Source: Weissella cibaria (lineage in GTDB: Bacteria; Bacillota; Bacilli; Lactobacillales; Lactobacillaceae). Taken from it: DNA of 46,990 bases. Location: the NCBI RefSeq assembly GCF_004521965.1, contig NZ_SDGK01000023.1:1-46990 (forward strand). The letters run 5' to 3'. The notes under the pieces were generated by a model that had not been told where the DNA came from, searched no databases, and was given only the letters and a program-made list of their open reading frames with translations. Below are positions 32,458 through 40,896 of the stretch, piece after piece. How positions within the stretch are numbered: the stretch's first letter is position 1; each line of letters opens with the position of its first letter. Both the position numbers and the translations under genes were made by a program.

Positions 32458-32863
32458 CATTAAATGTCAGAGGTTTGTTAAATCCTAATGTTTATCCTGA
32501 CTATCCTTTTCTGTATTTGATAGGAGGCCTTTTTGCTCAATTAAAATATTCAAATGGCCTTACACTCGAAACACATTAATAAAATATCAAGTAGCTGTAC
32601 AACAAGACTCTTGAATTCAACTTTAACTCGGTCTAAATAAAATTAGATATATATTTAATTTGATGTTTAAAATTAATTAACCAATCATTATTTTTCTATT
32701 AATTCCAGAAAAATAAATGCCCAATCAATACTTTTAACTGACTTTAAATATATAAATAATCAATATTTGTAAGTTTATTTTTTTTGACAAAATTGGTGCT
32801 TACATATTACTATTTGACTGTGAAGGGTATAACTTTTTAAAAAGCAAAAGGAGATATAAAATT
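32458..32863. other. AT-rich intergenic region at the change of base composition
   Basis: No coding sequence is evident. Base composition turns markedly AT-rich here. The only signal is a probable promoter for the next gene: TTGACA at 32785 and TACTAT about 18 bases on. Confidence 0.6.
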
Positions 32864-33529
32864 ATGAAAAATAAGGTATTATTGAGCGCCACATTGCTAT
32901 CTATTCCAGTAAGTTTATTTGGTTTTTTTGATAATTCAATTTCTGCAAATTCTAACTCAAATAAATCAGAAATGAAAATGTCAGGTTCAATTGTTGGGGA
33001 TTACAATAGTAAAGATAAAACAGTTGTCGGCGCAACATTGCCAGGAAAAGACGTTACATTTACTGTACCTATGACTAAAACGAACAAAACATATCTTCAT
33101 TTTGCATTCATGCATGCGGCCTCGGGGGATAAAGGATGGTATTTTGCACCTAAATCTAGTGATGGAGTCGAATTGAATAACAAGAGCATGAAATCTGATT
33201 CAACAAAAGATATTACCAATAAAATCAGTTTATATGCGGCCCCTGATAAGGACACGGTTAATAAAGTAAAAGAGAATGATGGTAAGTTGAAGTTTGAACC
33301 AACTGATAAATATTTGTCTGCTAAAGTAAAGGTTAAAGATGATCAGTATGTTGTGAAAATTAAGAATATGTCTAAAAAGGATTATAAGACACCTTTCTCA
33401 TCAGGAGTATGGCAAGTCTCTTCCACTAAAAATGAGGGATTCGATCACAAACCTTCAAAACAATTAAGTGAATTAGCTACTAGTGGCCACCGTGATGATT
33501 TGTTACAATTAGTTAATCAAAATAAGTAA
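32864..33529 (+). CDS. Secreted protein, spondin_N-like
   Basis: A 221-residue exported protein: signal peptide KNKVLLSATLLSIPVSLFGF with likely cleavage after SISA (residue 28). The mature part resembles bacterial spondin_N-type domains in layout: GKDVTFTVPM, YLHFAFMHAASGDKGWYFAP, then SSGVWQVSSTKNEG and KQLSELATSGHRDDLLQLV. Lys-rich, no anchor, so released or charge-bound to the wall. AAGGAG precedes the ATG. A strong terminator separates it from the two-component genes it may serve. Family likeness is tentative. Confidence 0.5.
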   Translation: MKNKVLLSATLLSIPVSLFGFFDNSISANSNSNKSEMKMSGSIVGDYNSKDKTVVGATLPGKDVTFTVPMTKTNKTYLHFAFMHAASGDKGWYFAPKSSDGVELNNKSMKSDSTKDITNKISLYAAPDKDTVNKVKENDGKLKFEPTDKYLSAKVKVKDDQYVVKIKNMSKKDYKTPFSSGVWQVSSTKNEGFDHKPSKQLSELATSGHRDDLLQLVNQNK

Positions 33530-33533
33530 TTAT

Positions 33534-33577
33534 AAAAGTAAAGAGGCCATTCTAGGGAATGACCTCTTTACTTTTAT
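33534..33577 (+). terminator. Terminator after the secreted protein gene
   Basis: AAAAGTAAAGAGGCCATTC pairs with GGAATGACCTCTTTACTTTT; near-perfect long stem. Confidence 0.9.
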
Positions 33578-33630
33578 ATGATATGTTAAATATTATTCAA
33601 ATAAATAATTGTGGGAAGGAGACCGATATA

Positions 33631-34323
33631 ATGGCAGCAACTATATTATTAATAGATGATGAGTTAGATATAACTGAAATAAATAGGCGGTATTTGATAA
33701 AAGCAGGATACGAAATAGTAGTCGCTTTTAATGGAAAAGAAGCGCTTGAAAGGTATAAGGAAAAGAGCTTTGATTTAGTAATTAGTGATATCATGATGCC
33801 TGAAATGGATGGATATGAATTAATGGATAATATTCAGATGATTAATCCAGATCAACCATTCTTATTCATTACAGCTAAGTCATCAGATCAAGATAAAATA
33901 TTTTCATTAAGTTTAGGGGCAGATGATTTTATTAGCAAGCCATTTAGTCCACGCGAGTTGGTTTTAAGAGTGCAAAATATTTTAAGGAGAATTTATAGTG
34001 ACTCAGATAATTCAGAAGTAGGTCTCTTGGAAGATTTAAAAGTAGATAATCGTACCCATGAAGTGAGCGTTAACGGTCATAAAATTGATGTTACTGTTAA
34101 AGAATTTGAATTATTATGGATATTAGTTAATGAACCAAATAGAGCTTTTTCAAAATCTGAGATATATCAAAAGGTCTGGCATGAAGAATATAATCAAAAT
34201 ATAGATGCCAATACACTTAGTGTGCATATTCATGACTTGCGATCAAAACTCTCAAAATACGGCTCGAATAAAACTCCAAAAATTAGTACCGTTTGGGGTC
34301 TTGGATATAAAATGGAGGTGTAA
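33631..34323 (+). CDS. OmpR-family response regulator
   Basis: A 230-residue regulator: receiver domain with acidic pocket DDE near residue 10, phospho-acceptor Asp in DLVISDIMMPEMDG near 53, Thr/Ala at FITAKS and Lys in FISKPFS; winged-helix DNA-binding domain from 130 (VTVKEFELLWILVNEPNRAFSKSEIY, STVWGLGYKM). The ATG at 33631 follows GGAAGGAG. Close in type to VanR/PhoP-like regulators. Cotranscribed with the kinase, whose ribosome site is in its last codons. Confidence 0.92.
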   Translation: MAATILLIDDELDITEINRRYLIKAGYEIVVAFNGKEALERYKEKSFDLVISDIMMPEMDGYELMDNIQMINPDQPFLFITAKSSDQDKIFSLSLGADDFISKPFSPRELVLRVQNILRRIYSDSDNSEVGLLEDLKVDNRTHEVSVNGHKIDVTVKEFELLWILVNEPNRAFSKSEIYQKVWHEEYNQNIDANTLSVHIHDLRSKLSKYGSNKTPKISTVWGLGYKMEV

Positions 34324-34325
34324 TT

Positions 34326-35378
34326 ATTAAGTTAAAAAGCATAATTATATGTGGATATAGTGCCTCTGTTTTTGTAACAACATTTTTGATTTTTATAGCA
34401 ATAAATAAAATGTATATTAACGAAAAAACAGGATACTTAATTGTTTTGCTGATACTAGCAGCAAGTGTGTTAGGAATTTGTGTTAATCTACTTCTCTTAA
34501 GACCTGTTTTTAAATCTTTAACATATATTCGAGATCAAACAAATAAAATTGCAAATAATGAATTTGAAATTATTGATAGTATTACTTTCCCTTCTGAATT
34601 AAAAGAATTGTCAAAAGATATCAATGATATGTCAAAAAAACTTAATCGTACATTTAAATCTTTGCATGAGAGTGAACAAGAGAAAAATAGCATGATCGAA
34701 CAATTATCACATGATATTAAGACACCGATTACCTCAATTAATACAACTATTGAAGCTATTTTAGATGGTATTATTCCAAAAAATGAGGTTAGACATCATT
34801 TAAATATAATGAATCATCAAACAGAACGTTTAAATTCATTAGTGGAAGAATTAACGTATATTACCTACAGTAATAGTCGAAAAACAGATTTATTTGAGAA
34901 TGTATTTGTTGATCAATTAATTATTGATGTTTTATCGGAATTTGAGGTACAGTTACGAAAAGAACATCGAGAAGTTAAGATTAATGTTAATCCAAATGGG
35001 GCGAGCATATATACCAAAAAAGAGCAAGTGTATCGCATATTGTTTAATTTAGTTAATAATGCCATCAAGTATTCTAATGATGGAACAGAAATAATTATCA
35101 ATGCAGCAATTGAAGAAAATAAATTAAGATTTGACGTGACGGATTTTGGAAAAGGAATAAATAGCAGTAATTTGGAAAATGTATTCCAAAGATTATATAG
35201 AGTTGATGAATCAAGAAATTCTACAACGGGAGGACATGGACTAGGATTGTATATTGCTAAAGAACTTGTGGAGCAGTTAGGTGGTAATATTTCCGTGAAG
35301 AGTCAAGAAAGCAAGGGTAGTACTTTTACCTTTACACTTCCGATTGATAAGGGAGCATGTGATTCATGTGAGAAATAA
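34326..35378 (+). CDS. Sensor histidine kinase, apparent ATT start
   Basis: About 350 residues: two N-terminal membrane helices (SIIICGYSASVFVTTFLIFI and YLIVLLILAASVLGICVNLL) with a very short outer loop, HAMP linker, H-box SHDIKTPITSI, N-box NNAIKYS, D-box DFGKGI and G-box GHGLGLYIA. The frame has no ATG, GTG or TTG near the GGAGGT site at 34314-34319; 6 bases on stands ATT (34326), then AAGTTAAAA. Starting at the TTG at 34386 would cut helix 1 in half and has no ribosome site. A non-standard ATT start, or an ATG-to-ATT mutation, is therefore likely. Confidence 0.85.
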   Translation: MKLKSIIICGYSASVFVTTFLIFIAINKMYINEKTGYLIVLLILAASVLGICVNLLLLRPVFKSLTYIRDQTNKIANNEFEIIDSITFPSELKELSKDINDMSKKLNRTFKSLHESEQEKNSMIEQLSHDIKTPITSINTTIEAILDGIIPKNEVRHHLNIMNHQTERLNSLVEELTYITYSNSRKTDLFENVFVDQLIIDVLSEFEVQLRKEHREVKINVNPNGASIYTKKEQVYRILFNLVNNAIKYSNDGTEIIINAAIEENKLRFDVTDFGKGINSSNLENVFQRLYRVDESRNSTTGGHGLGLYIAKELVEQLGGNISVKSQESKGSTFTFTLPIDKGACDSCEK

Positions 35379-35919
35379 TATTGTATTTCTGTCATTTTGA
35401 GTAACGAGTGACCCTTGCGATGTGGACATTAGCGTAATAGTGCCCTTTACGTAACTAAGAGAGCCTAACGTTGGTTTTATTGAAACATGGTCAGAGCGAT
35501 TAAGGCTTGTTTCACATCATACAGAAAATTATTCTGATATGTTATGTCAAAAAATAGCTAATTCCAGTTCCAATATCTGGAATTCAGAATGGTAAAAAAA
35601 CAACTTTCCATGAGATTTACTCATTAATCGGGAGTACATTATTAAACGAATGCCGCTTACGATTTCTCAGCATGAAATTGATTGATTTATTTAATGTATA
35701 CACTGATTAATTCTAAATTTTACAGGGTCTATCTATAATATCGCCCCTATGAAACCTTATTAAAACAACCCCCATTATCTACTAGTTAGATAATGGGGGT
35801 TGTTTTTTTGTTAAGTGATATAATAAACCATAAAAAGTTTAGAAATATGGTCCTGGTCATCAATAAATAAACATAATTATTTATTTAATTATTTAATTTC
35901 AGAAAGGTATATATGAATC
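35379..35919. other. Intergenic region without recognised genes
   Basis: No convincing reading frame. It holds a short inverted repeat, ATTCCAG/CTGGAAT (35561-35583), the terminator at 35764-35810 and an AT-rich stretch (TTATTTAATTATTTAATT) ahead of the recombinase gene. It may be old mobile-element debris. Confidence 0.5.
35764..35810 (+). terminator. Strong intrinsic terminator
   Basis: AACCCCCATTATCTA and its complement enclose a CTAG loop and are followed by seven T residues. Confidence 0.9.
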
Positions 35920-36510
35920 ATGGCGCAACAAATTGTCCTACCCATCAAAGACTCCAACGTTTTAAAGATGGTACAAGATACACTTCTCGATAGTTTCCGT
36001 GCTGGTCGCCGAAATTACACCGTTTTTCAAGTTGGTAAGGCCACGCTACTACGTGTGAGTGATGTCATGACATTAAAAAAATCAGATGTCTATAATCCAG
36101 ACGGCTCTGTCAAAAATACAGCCTTTATTCATGATACAAAGACCGGTAAAGCAAACACGTTATATTTAAAGCCTGTTCAGCAAGACTTGTTGCAATATCA
36201 TGATTGGCTGGTAAAAGAAAACATCAATTCTGAGTGGTTATTCCCCTCGACAGCCCATCATGATCGCCATATCACCGAGAAACAGTTTTATAAAGTGATG
36301 GCGCGTGTTGGTGATCTACTAGGTATCAACTATTTAGGCACGCACACCATGCGTAAAACAGGCGCTTATCGTGTCTATACACAGTCAAGTTACAATATTG
36401 GTTTAGTCGTGCACTTATTGAATCACTCAAGCGAAGCCATGACACTGACTTACCTTGGTTTAGATCAAGCTAGTCGCGAGACGATGTTAGATCAAATTGA
36501 TTTTGGATAA
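35920..36510 (+). CDS. Tyrosine recombinase, small plasmid type
   Basis: A 196-residue site-specific recombinase consisting of the catalytic domain alone. The catalytic set is visible: Arg in LLRVSDVMTL near residue 45, Lys in HDTKTGKA near 75, HTMRKTGAY (His-Arg) near 143, LNHSS (His) near 168 and Tyr in TYLGLDQ near 178. Such short integrases are common on LAB plasmids, where they resolve or shuffle plasmid segments. A second copy of its last 40 codons lies at 40201-40320, so the DNA between is bracketed by direct repeats. Confidence 0.88.
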   Translation: MAQQIVLPIKDSNVLKMVQDTLLDSFRAGRRNYTVFQVGKATLLRVSDVMTLKKSDVYNPDGSVKNTAFIHDTKTGKANTLYLKPVQQDLLQYHDWLVKENINSEWLFPSTAHHDRHITEKQFYKVMARVGDLLGINYLGTHTMRKTGAYRVYTQSSYNIGLVVHLLNHSSEAMTLTYLGLDQASRETMLDQIDFG

Positions 36511-36681
36511 TTACATCAAAAGCATACTGAATAATTGGACCATTTTTATCCAGTTACTTAGTGATAATTGAGATGCGATTGCGATTATAAAAATTGATAT
36601 ATCAACCAATGGCTGCTTGGACTTCAATTAATGCTTGGTATGCATTCAAATCAATATCCTTATTTTTAAGTATAAATCGAC

Positions 36682-37374
36682 TTAACTTGATACAAATAAT
36701 AATTCATCTAAATCAAATATCTCAACACATTTTTGGGTGTGCCGTTTAATTAGACCTCTCTCTTCCAATGATGAGAACTTACGGCTTATTGTTTCTGGAG
36801 TTGTCCCCAAGTAAGTAGCCAAATCTTTTTTTGACATGGGTAAAGTCACATAAGTATGATTTTTTTCATCCTCAACATTTTCTGATAGAAAATCAATAAT
36901 CCGAGCTTCAACAGGCTCAATACTGACTTGCACAGTTTGTTTTTCTGATAACTGTAGCCGTTTTGTAATATCCGATAACATTCGTCGCATGATTTCTGGA
37001 TAGCGATCTAGATATTGATCTAAATCCTTTTTATGAATCCTACAAATACTTGATTCCGATATTGCTTCAGCATAATTCGAATGATAACCTTCAGTCTGTA
37101 AAACAGCAAATTCCCCCATAAAATCACCCGGATGTAGGATACGTATGGTTTGCTCACGACCAGACTCACTTAGGCTATAAATACGTACACGTCCATTGTT
37201 TATGATATATAATGTGTCATCTTTATCACCAAACCTAAATAATAGCTCATTCTTTACGTATTGTACTTCATTCGCTGATTGAGCAATTAGATGCATTTGT
37301 TCATCATTGAGATGATTAAAAATCGGCACTAAACGTATACAATCTACATGACTATGATGATTATGGTATGCCAT
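36682..37374 (-). CDS. flp: Crp/Fnr regulator, FLP-type redox switch
   Basis: A 230-residue regulator: cyclic-nucleotide-like beta barrel (residues 20-125), dimer helix and a winged helix with recognition segment KDLATYLGTTPETISRKFSSLEERG. It lacks the N-terminal four-Cys iron-sulphur cluster of FNR. It has C12 and C111, matching the two Cys that form a disulfide in the FLP protein of Lactobacillus casei (about 97 residues apart). The N-terminus YHNHHSH is His-rich. It is the last gene of the cluster ATPase-chaperone-dps-flp; TTGAT-N4-ATCAA boxes ahead of two cluster genes fit autoregulation. Confidence 0.85.
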   Translation of the reverse strand: MAYHNHHSHVDCIRLVPIFNHLNDEQMHLIAQSANEVQYVKNELLFRFGDKDDTLYIINNGRVRIYSLSESGREQTIRILHPGDFMGEFAVLQTEGYHSNYAEAISESSICRIHKKDLDQYLDRYPEIMRRMLSDITKRLQLSEKQTVQVSIEPVEARIIDFLSENVEDEKNHTYVTLPMSKKDLATYLGTTPETISRKFSSLEERGLIKRHTQKCVEIFDLDELLFVSS

Positions 37375-37390
37375 TCCGTTTTTCTCCTAA

Positions 37391-37942
37391 TTAATCGTTA
37401 TCTATATAGTCATCGTCTTCTAAGGCATCCTTATTAATAAATGCTTGAAGTTGCCAAATATTTACGTCTAAATAAGCTTTATAACTAATTAGTGAATCTT
37501 CCAAAGCATCATTTCCTTCTTCTTGTGCTAAGCGAATTGCACGAATAGTAAATTCACGATTAGATCTAAAATCTTCTACTATCTGTAGGACCATCTCATC
37601 AGCAGTGTAATATTTTTCCGAAGAATCTTCAGAAATCGTTGTAAATTCTTGAAATTCAGTAGTTGTTGATGCTGGCTTAAATCCTGAAGCTAGTAAGCGT
37701 TCTGCAATTTTATCAAACCATGCCTCATTCTCGTTATATAAATTTTCAAAAACATTATGCAATGCATAGAAGTTTTTGCCTTTTACATACCAATGATATT
37801 GATGCAACTTTACATGTAATGTATGAATATTAGCAAGTATATGATCTGTAACAGCTGCAGAATTAATCTTAGTATGATGAATGTGTTCTTTATATGCTTG
37901 TTCGACGGCTAATTTTTCTTGCCTTTCATTTACTGTCGTCAT
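37391..37942 (-). CDS. dps: Dps-family ferritin-like protein
   Basis: A 183-residue protein that forms a twelve-subunit shell, oxidises and stores iron and guards DNA. The ferroxidase region is present: HVKLHQYHWYVKGKNFYALHNVFENLYNENEAWFDKIAERLLASG near residue 45, giving the His, Asp and Glu ligands at the subunit interface. The ATG at 37942 is 1 base from the chaperone stop. Placement with a P1B ATPase and FLP suggests a metal or peroxide response. Confidence 0.92.
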   Translation of the reverse strand: MTTVNERQEKLAVEQAYKEHIHHTKINSAAVTDHILANIHTLHVKLHQYHWYVKGKNFYALHNVFENLYNENEAWFDKIAERLLASGFKPASTTTEFQEFTTISEDSSEKYYTADEMVLQIVEDFRSNREFTIRAIRLAQEEGNDALEDSLISYKAYLDVNIWQLQAFINKDALEDDDYIDND

Positions 37943-37943
37943 T

Positions 37944-38180
37944 TTATGCACCTTCCTTTACTTTTGAACTAATTACTGGGTATCCTAAGTCTTCAATTGC
38001 TTTTTCAATTGTATTCAAATTGACCTGATTTTCATCAAAATCCACTTTTACCTTACTCGCATTGAAAAGTACTTTTACAGAATCTTTTTTTACACCAGCA
38101 GTCTGTTTTAAGCCACGTTCGATTTTTTGTAAACATGATGGACAAGTTAATGTTTCTAATTTTAATATTGCTTTAGTCAT
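37944..38180 (-). CDS. Heavy-metal-associated (CopZ-like) metallochaperone
   Basis: A 78-residue HMA-domain protein with the metal-binding loop LTCPSCLQKIE (CxxC) near residue 12 and a beta-alpha-beta-beta-alpha-beta pattern. It delivers a soft metal, usually Cu(I), to a P-type ATPase. The ATG at 38180 has GGAG upstream. It has its own upstream FNR-type box (38230-38243), so it can be expressed independently of the ATPase gene. Confidence 0.85.
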   Translation of the reverse strand: MTKAILKLETLTCPSCLQKIERGLKQTAGVKKDSVKVLFNASKVKVDFDENQVNLNTIEKAIEDLGYPVISSKVKEGA

Positions 38181-38229
38181 ATCTATCACTCCTTTAAATA
38201 AATTATATAGGCCATTCTTTTTAAGATAC

Positions 38230-38243
38230 TTGATATAGATCAA
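38230..38243 (-). promoter_or_regulatory. FNR/FLP box ahead of the chaperone gene
   Basis: TTGATATAGATCAA, a perfect match to the FNR consensus TTGAT-N4-ATCAA, lies 50 bases upstream of the chaperone start, right after the ATPase stop codon. Confidence 0.75.
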
Positions 38244-40094
38244 TTATCTTAATTGATAACCTCTTAGTCTCATTGCATTTAAAATAACTACTAAAATACT
38301 GGCCTCATGAACCAACATCCCAATTGACATAGACATCCATTCACTAAATATTAAACTAACCAATAGTATTATCACGACGCCAACAGCAATTAGAATATTT
38401 TGTCGCATATTCGCATATGTTACTTTTGCTAGGCCTAAAGCATGAGGAAGGCGGTTAAAGTTAGAATTCATTAAAACAATATCTGAACTTTCAATTGCGA
38501 CATCTGTTCCATTCCCCATAGCTATACCTACCTCTGCAGTAGTCAGAGAGGGACTGTCATTAACGCCGTCACCGATAAAAACAACTATTTCACCCGAGTC
38601 CTGTCGTCTTTTTAGAAATGCTTGTTTGTCCTCTGGTAGCATATCACCATGGGCTTCCGTTAAACCTAGTTCCTTTTTAACTAAATTAACTGTACCTTGG
38701 TTATCACCTGATAATACAATAAGATTTTTAATACCGAGTGATTTTAATTTTTGTAAGTCCTGCTTAACACCTGGTCGAACTTTGTCGCGGATACCCATTA
38801 ACATGATTAACTTATGATCAACTGCCGTTAATACAATTGAATTACCGGTTCTTTCTAATTTATTCAATTGTTTAAGAACATCATCAGATAGCGGTATACT
38901 TTCTTGTTTCATTAAGGTTTTATTTCCTACTGAAACAACGTGCCCATCTACGTGAGCAATTACGCCCCCACCTTTTACAACCTGTGTATTTTCTATAGGC
39001 CTTACTTTATATTGTGCTAATTTATTTACAATAGCGACAGCTAATGGGTGATCAGACTCACTTTCAACTGAAAGCAATAGAGATAAATCCTCCTCCTGAT
39101 TACTTCCATAATAAATAATATCGCTCACTTCAGGCTTTCCTTCAGTTAAGGTACCTGTTTTATCGAATAACACTGTATCTGCATTGGCAAAATGACTAAT
39201 CACTTCAGAACCTTTAAATAAAACACCATTTTTTGCGCCATTTCCTATCCCTGCAACATTTGAAACAGGTACACCAATTACCAAGGCTCCTGGGCAACCA
39301 AGTACTAATACGGTAATCGCAAGTTCTGTATCTTTGGTTAATACCCAAACCAACAGCCCAATTGTAAGTACTGCAGGTGTATACCAGCGAGAAAACTGGT
39401 CAATGAATCGTTCTGCTTCTGATTTAGAATCCTGTGCTTCTTCTACCAACTCAATAATTTTTCCAAATGTAGAATCTTCCCCTACTCTATCAGCCACTAT
39501 TTGAATAGTACCGTTGTCCATAATAGTACCGGCAAATACTTCATCGTCTTTTTCTTTCTTTAAGGGTAAAGATTCACCTGTGATATTAGCCTCATTTACA
39601 TATCCTTTTCCAGTAGTTACCCTACCATCTACGGGAATCTTGGAACCAGTCTTTACTAGGAGAATATCCCCTTCTTCTACTTCATCAATATCTACTTCTG
39701 CAAATTGTCCCCCTGTCAATTGCTTAAAAGCAGTTTCTGGAGCCATTTCCGTCAACTCTTTAATAGCTGATCGTGTTTGGTTAAGTGTTCGTTGTTCTAA
39801 ATATGATCCAAATAAAAATAAAAAAGTAACAATTGCTGATTCTTCATAATTTTGAATAAAGAGAGCACCAATGACCGCTATCGTTACTAAAACATCAATA
39901 CTTACTACTTTTACTTTCATAGCCTGATAAGCTTGTAAAGAAATGGGGGTAACGCCTAATATCGAAGCTATAATAAAAGCACTATTAGAAATTGTTGTAT
40001 TGGCAAAAATAAAGTGTGCGATTAGTGCTAAAGCAATGAGTAAGCCACTGATACTAGTAACTTTATTTTTATGTTTAAGAATATTATGTTGCAT
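38244..40094 (-). CDS. P1B-type metal-transporting ATPase with CPG motif
   Basis: A 616-residue P1B ATPase with no N-terminal metal-binding domain. TGES at 172-175, phosphorylated Asp 311 in DKTGTLTEG, the SESDHPLA motif (HP locus), GDGVND, and helix MLVHEASILVVILNAMRL near the C-terminus. The ion-site motif of the sixth helix reads C267-P268-G269 in place of CPC, SPC or CPH. The HExx motif at the end recalls P1B-4 (cobalt/iron) pumps. With Dps, a metallochaperone and FLP beside it, efflux of iron, copper or a related metal is likely; which one is uncertain. The promoter carries an FNR-type box. Confidence 0.9.
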   Translation of the reverse strand: MQHNILKHKNKVTSISGLLIALALIAHFIFANTTISNSAFIIASILGVTPISLQAYQAMKVKVVSIDVLVTIAVIGALFIQNYEESAIVTFLFLFGSYLEQRTLNQTRSAIKELTEMAPETAFKQLTGGQFAEVDIDEVEEGDILLVKTGSKIPVDGRVTTGKGYVNEANITGESLPLKKEKDDEVFAGTIMDNGTIQIVADRVGEDSTFGKIIELVEEAQDSKSEAERFIDQFSRWYTPAVLTIGLLVWVLTKDTELAITVLVLGCPGALVIGVPVSNVAGIGNGAKNGVLFKGSEVISHFANADTVLFDKTGTLTEGKPEVSDIIYYGSNQEEDLSLLLSVESESDHPLAVAIVNKLAQYKVRPIENTQVVKGGGVIAHVDGHVVSVGNKTLMKQESIPLSDDVLKQLNKLERTGNSIVLTAVDHKLIMLMGIRDKVRPGVKQDLQKLKSLGIKNLIVLSGDNQGTVNLVKKELGLTEAHGDMLPEDKQAFLKRRQDSGEIVVFIGDGVNDSPSLTTAEVGIAMGNGTDVAIESSDIVLMNSNFNRLPHALGLAKVTYANMRQNILIAVGVVIILLVSLIFSEWMSMSIGMLVHEASILVVILNAMRLRGYQLR

Positions 40095-40150
40095 ATGATT
40101 TCTCCCTTAATTTTAGTTCAACTAAAGTGTATTAGCTTTGGGGAGATATA

Positions 40151-40170
40151 AACTTGACGTCCATCAAGTT
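40151..40170 (-). promoter_or_regulatory. FNR/FLP box ahead of the ATPase gene
   Basis: AACTTGA and TCAAGTT form a perfect inverted repeat; the core TTGAC-GTCC-ATCAA differs from TTGAT-N4-ATCAA by one base. It lies 57 bases upstream of the ATPase start. Confidence 0.7.
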
Positions 40171-40200
40171 TATGAAATAGTTCTAAATAAGTAAAAATAT

Positions 40201-40320
40201 TATAATATTGGCTTAGTCGTGCACTTATTGAATCATTCGAGTGAGGCTATGACACCGACTTATCTTGGGGTAGATCAAGCAAGTCGCGAAACAATGTTAG
40301 ATTAAATTGATTTTGGGTAA
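40201..40320 (+). pseudogene. Duplicate 3' end of the tyrosine recombinase gene
   Basis: Encodes NIGLVVHLLNHSSEAM, PTYLGVDQASRETMLD, a stop, then IDFG, matching the last 40 codons of the recombinase at 36391-36510 with about one difference in eight bases. The two copies point the same way and flank the flp-dps-chaperone-ATPase cassette. One TAA replaces a CAA codon. Divergence shows the duplication is not recent. Confidence 0.85.
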
Positions 40321-40389
40321 TATCGCCAACTATTCTCCTGAAATTAGCCCGTATTTGCTCATTTTGACGCCACCATGGAGGTATTTTTA

Positions 40390-40569
40390 ATGACTAGGAT
40401 TACTAAGGCACAATTAGATAGCATCATTACAGCGTCAGATAAACAAGGTCCTGATACAGCTAGCCAGACTTATTTTGCAGACGCCTTTGATGCAACCATG
40501 GATAACACCTGCGATACTGACTTACTGGGTTATCTATTACTGGATCATTATTTTGGTGATGAATCATGA
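40390..40569 (+). CDS. Small plasmid-type protein
   Basis: A 59-residue acidic protein, MTRITKAQLDSIITASDKQG, with a helical look. GGAGG lies 9 bases upstream of the ATG. Its stop overlaps the next gene (ATGA), so they are cotranscribed. Proteins of this kind often sit next to small recombinases on LAB plasmids; function unknown. Confidence 0.6.
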   Translation: MTRITKAQLDSIITASDKQGPDTASQTYFADAFDATMDNTCDTDLLGYLLLDHYFGDES

Positions 40570-40856
40570 CTAATTTTGATGAATATATGACCAATACTAA
40601 TTTAGCCTTACAAGCTATTATTCGCTATGATGACGGCCGTGAAATCCGTGTGTTTAATGTGAAAGATAAACGGTGCTGTGTGTTTATTCAAAATGATAAT
40701 GAACATTTCTGGTTGTTACGTGAACGTATCTTAGAACCGCCTATGCTACACAACATCACGGAAGCGATGTATCAAGCTGGTATCTATGATAATTATTACC
40801 ATCTAAGCGTTGAAGTATTTCATGGCGATGATAGTAAAGTTTACTATCCGCGGTGA
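40566..40856 (+). CDS. Plasmid-type protein of unknown function
   Basis: A 96-residue protein: MTNFDEYMTNTNLALQAIIR, then a beta-rich middle (REIRVFNVKDKRCCVFIQND) and an acidic end. Translationally coupled by a 4-base overlap to the gene before it. No domain recognised. Confidence 0.6.
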   Translation: MTNFDEYMTNTNLALQAIIRYDDGREIRVFNVKDKRCCVFIQNDNEHFWLLRERILEPPMLHNITEAMYQAGIYDNYYHLSVEVFHGDDSKVYYPR

Positions 40857-40896
40857 ATATTTATCTTGTAACCATGCCACATTAGGAGGACTATTC

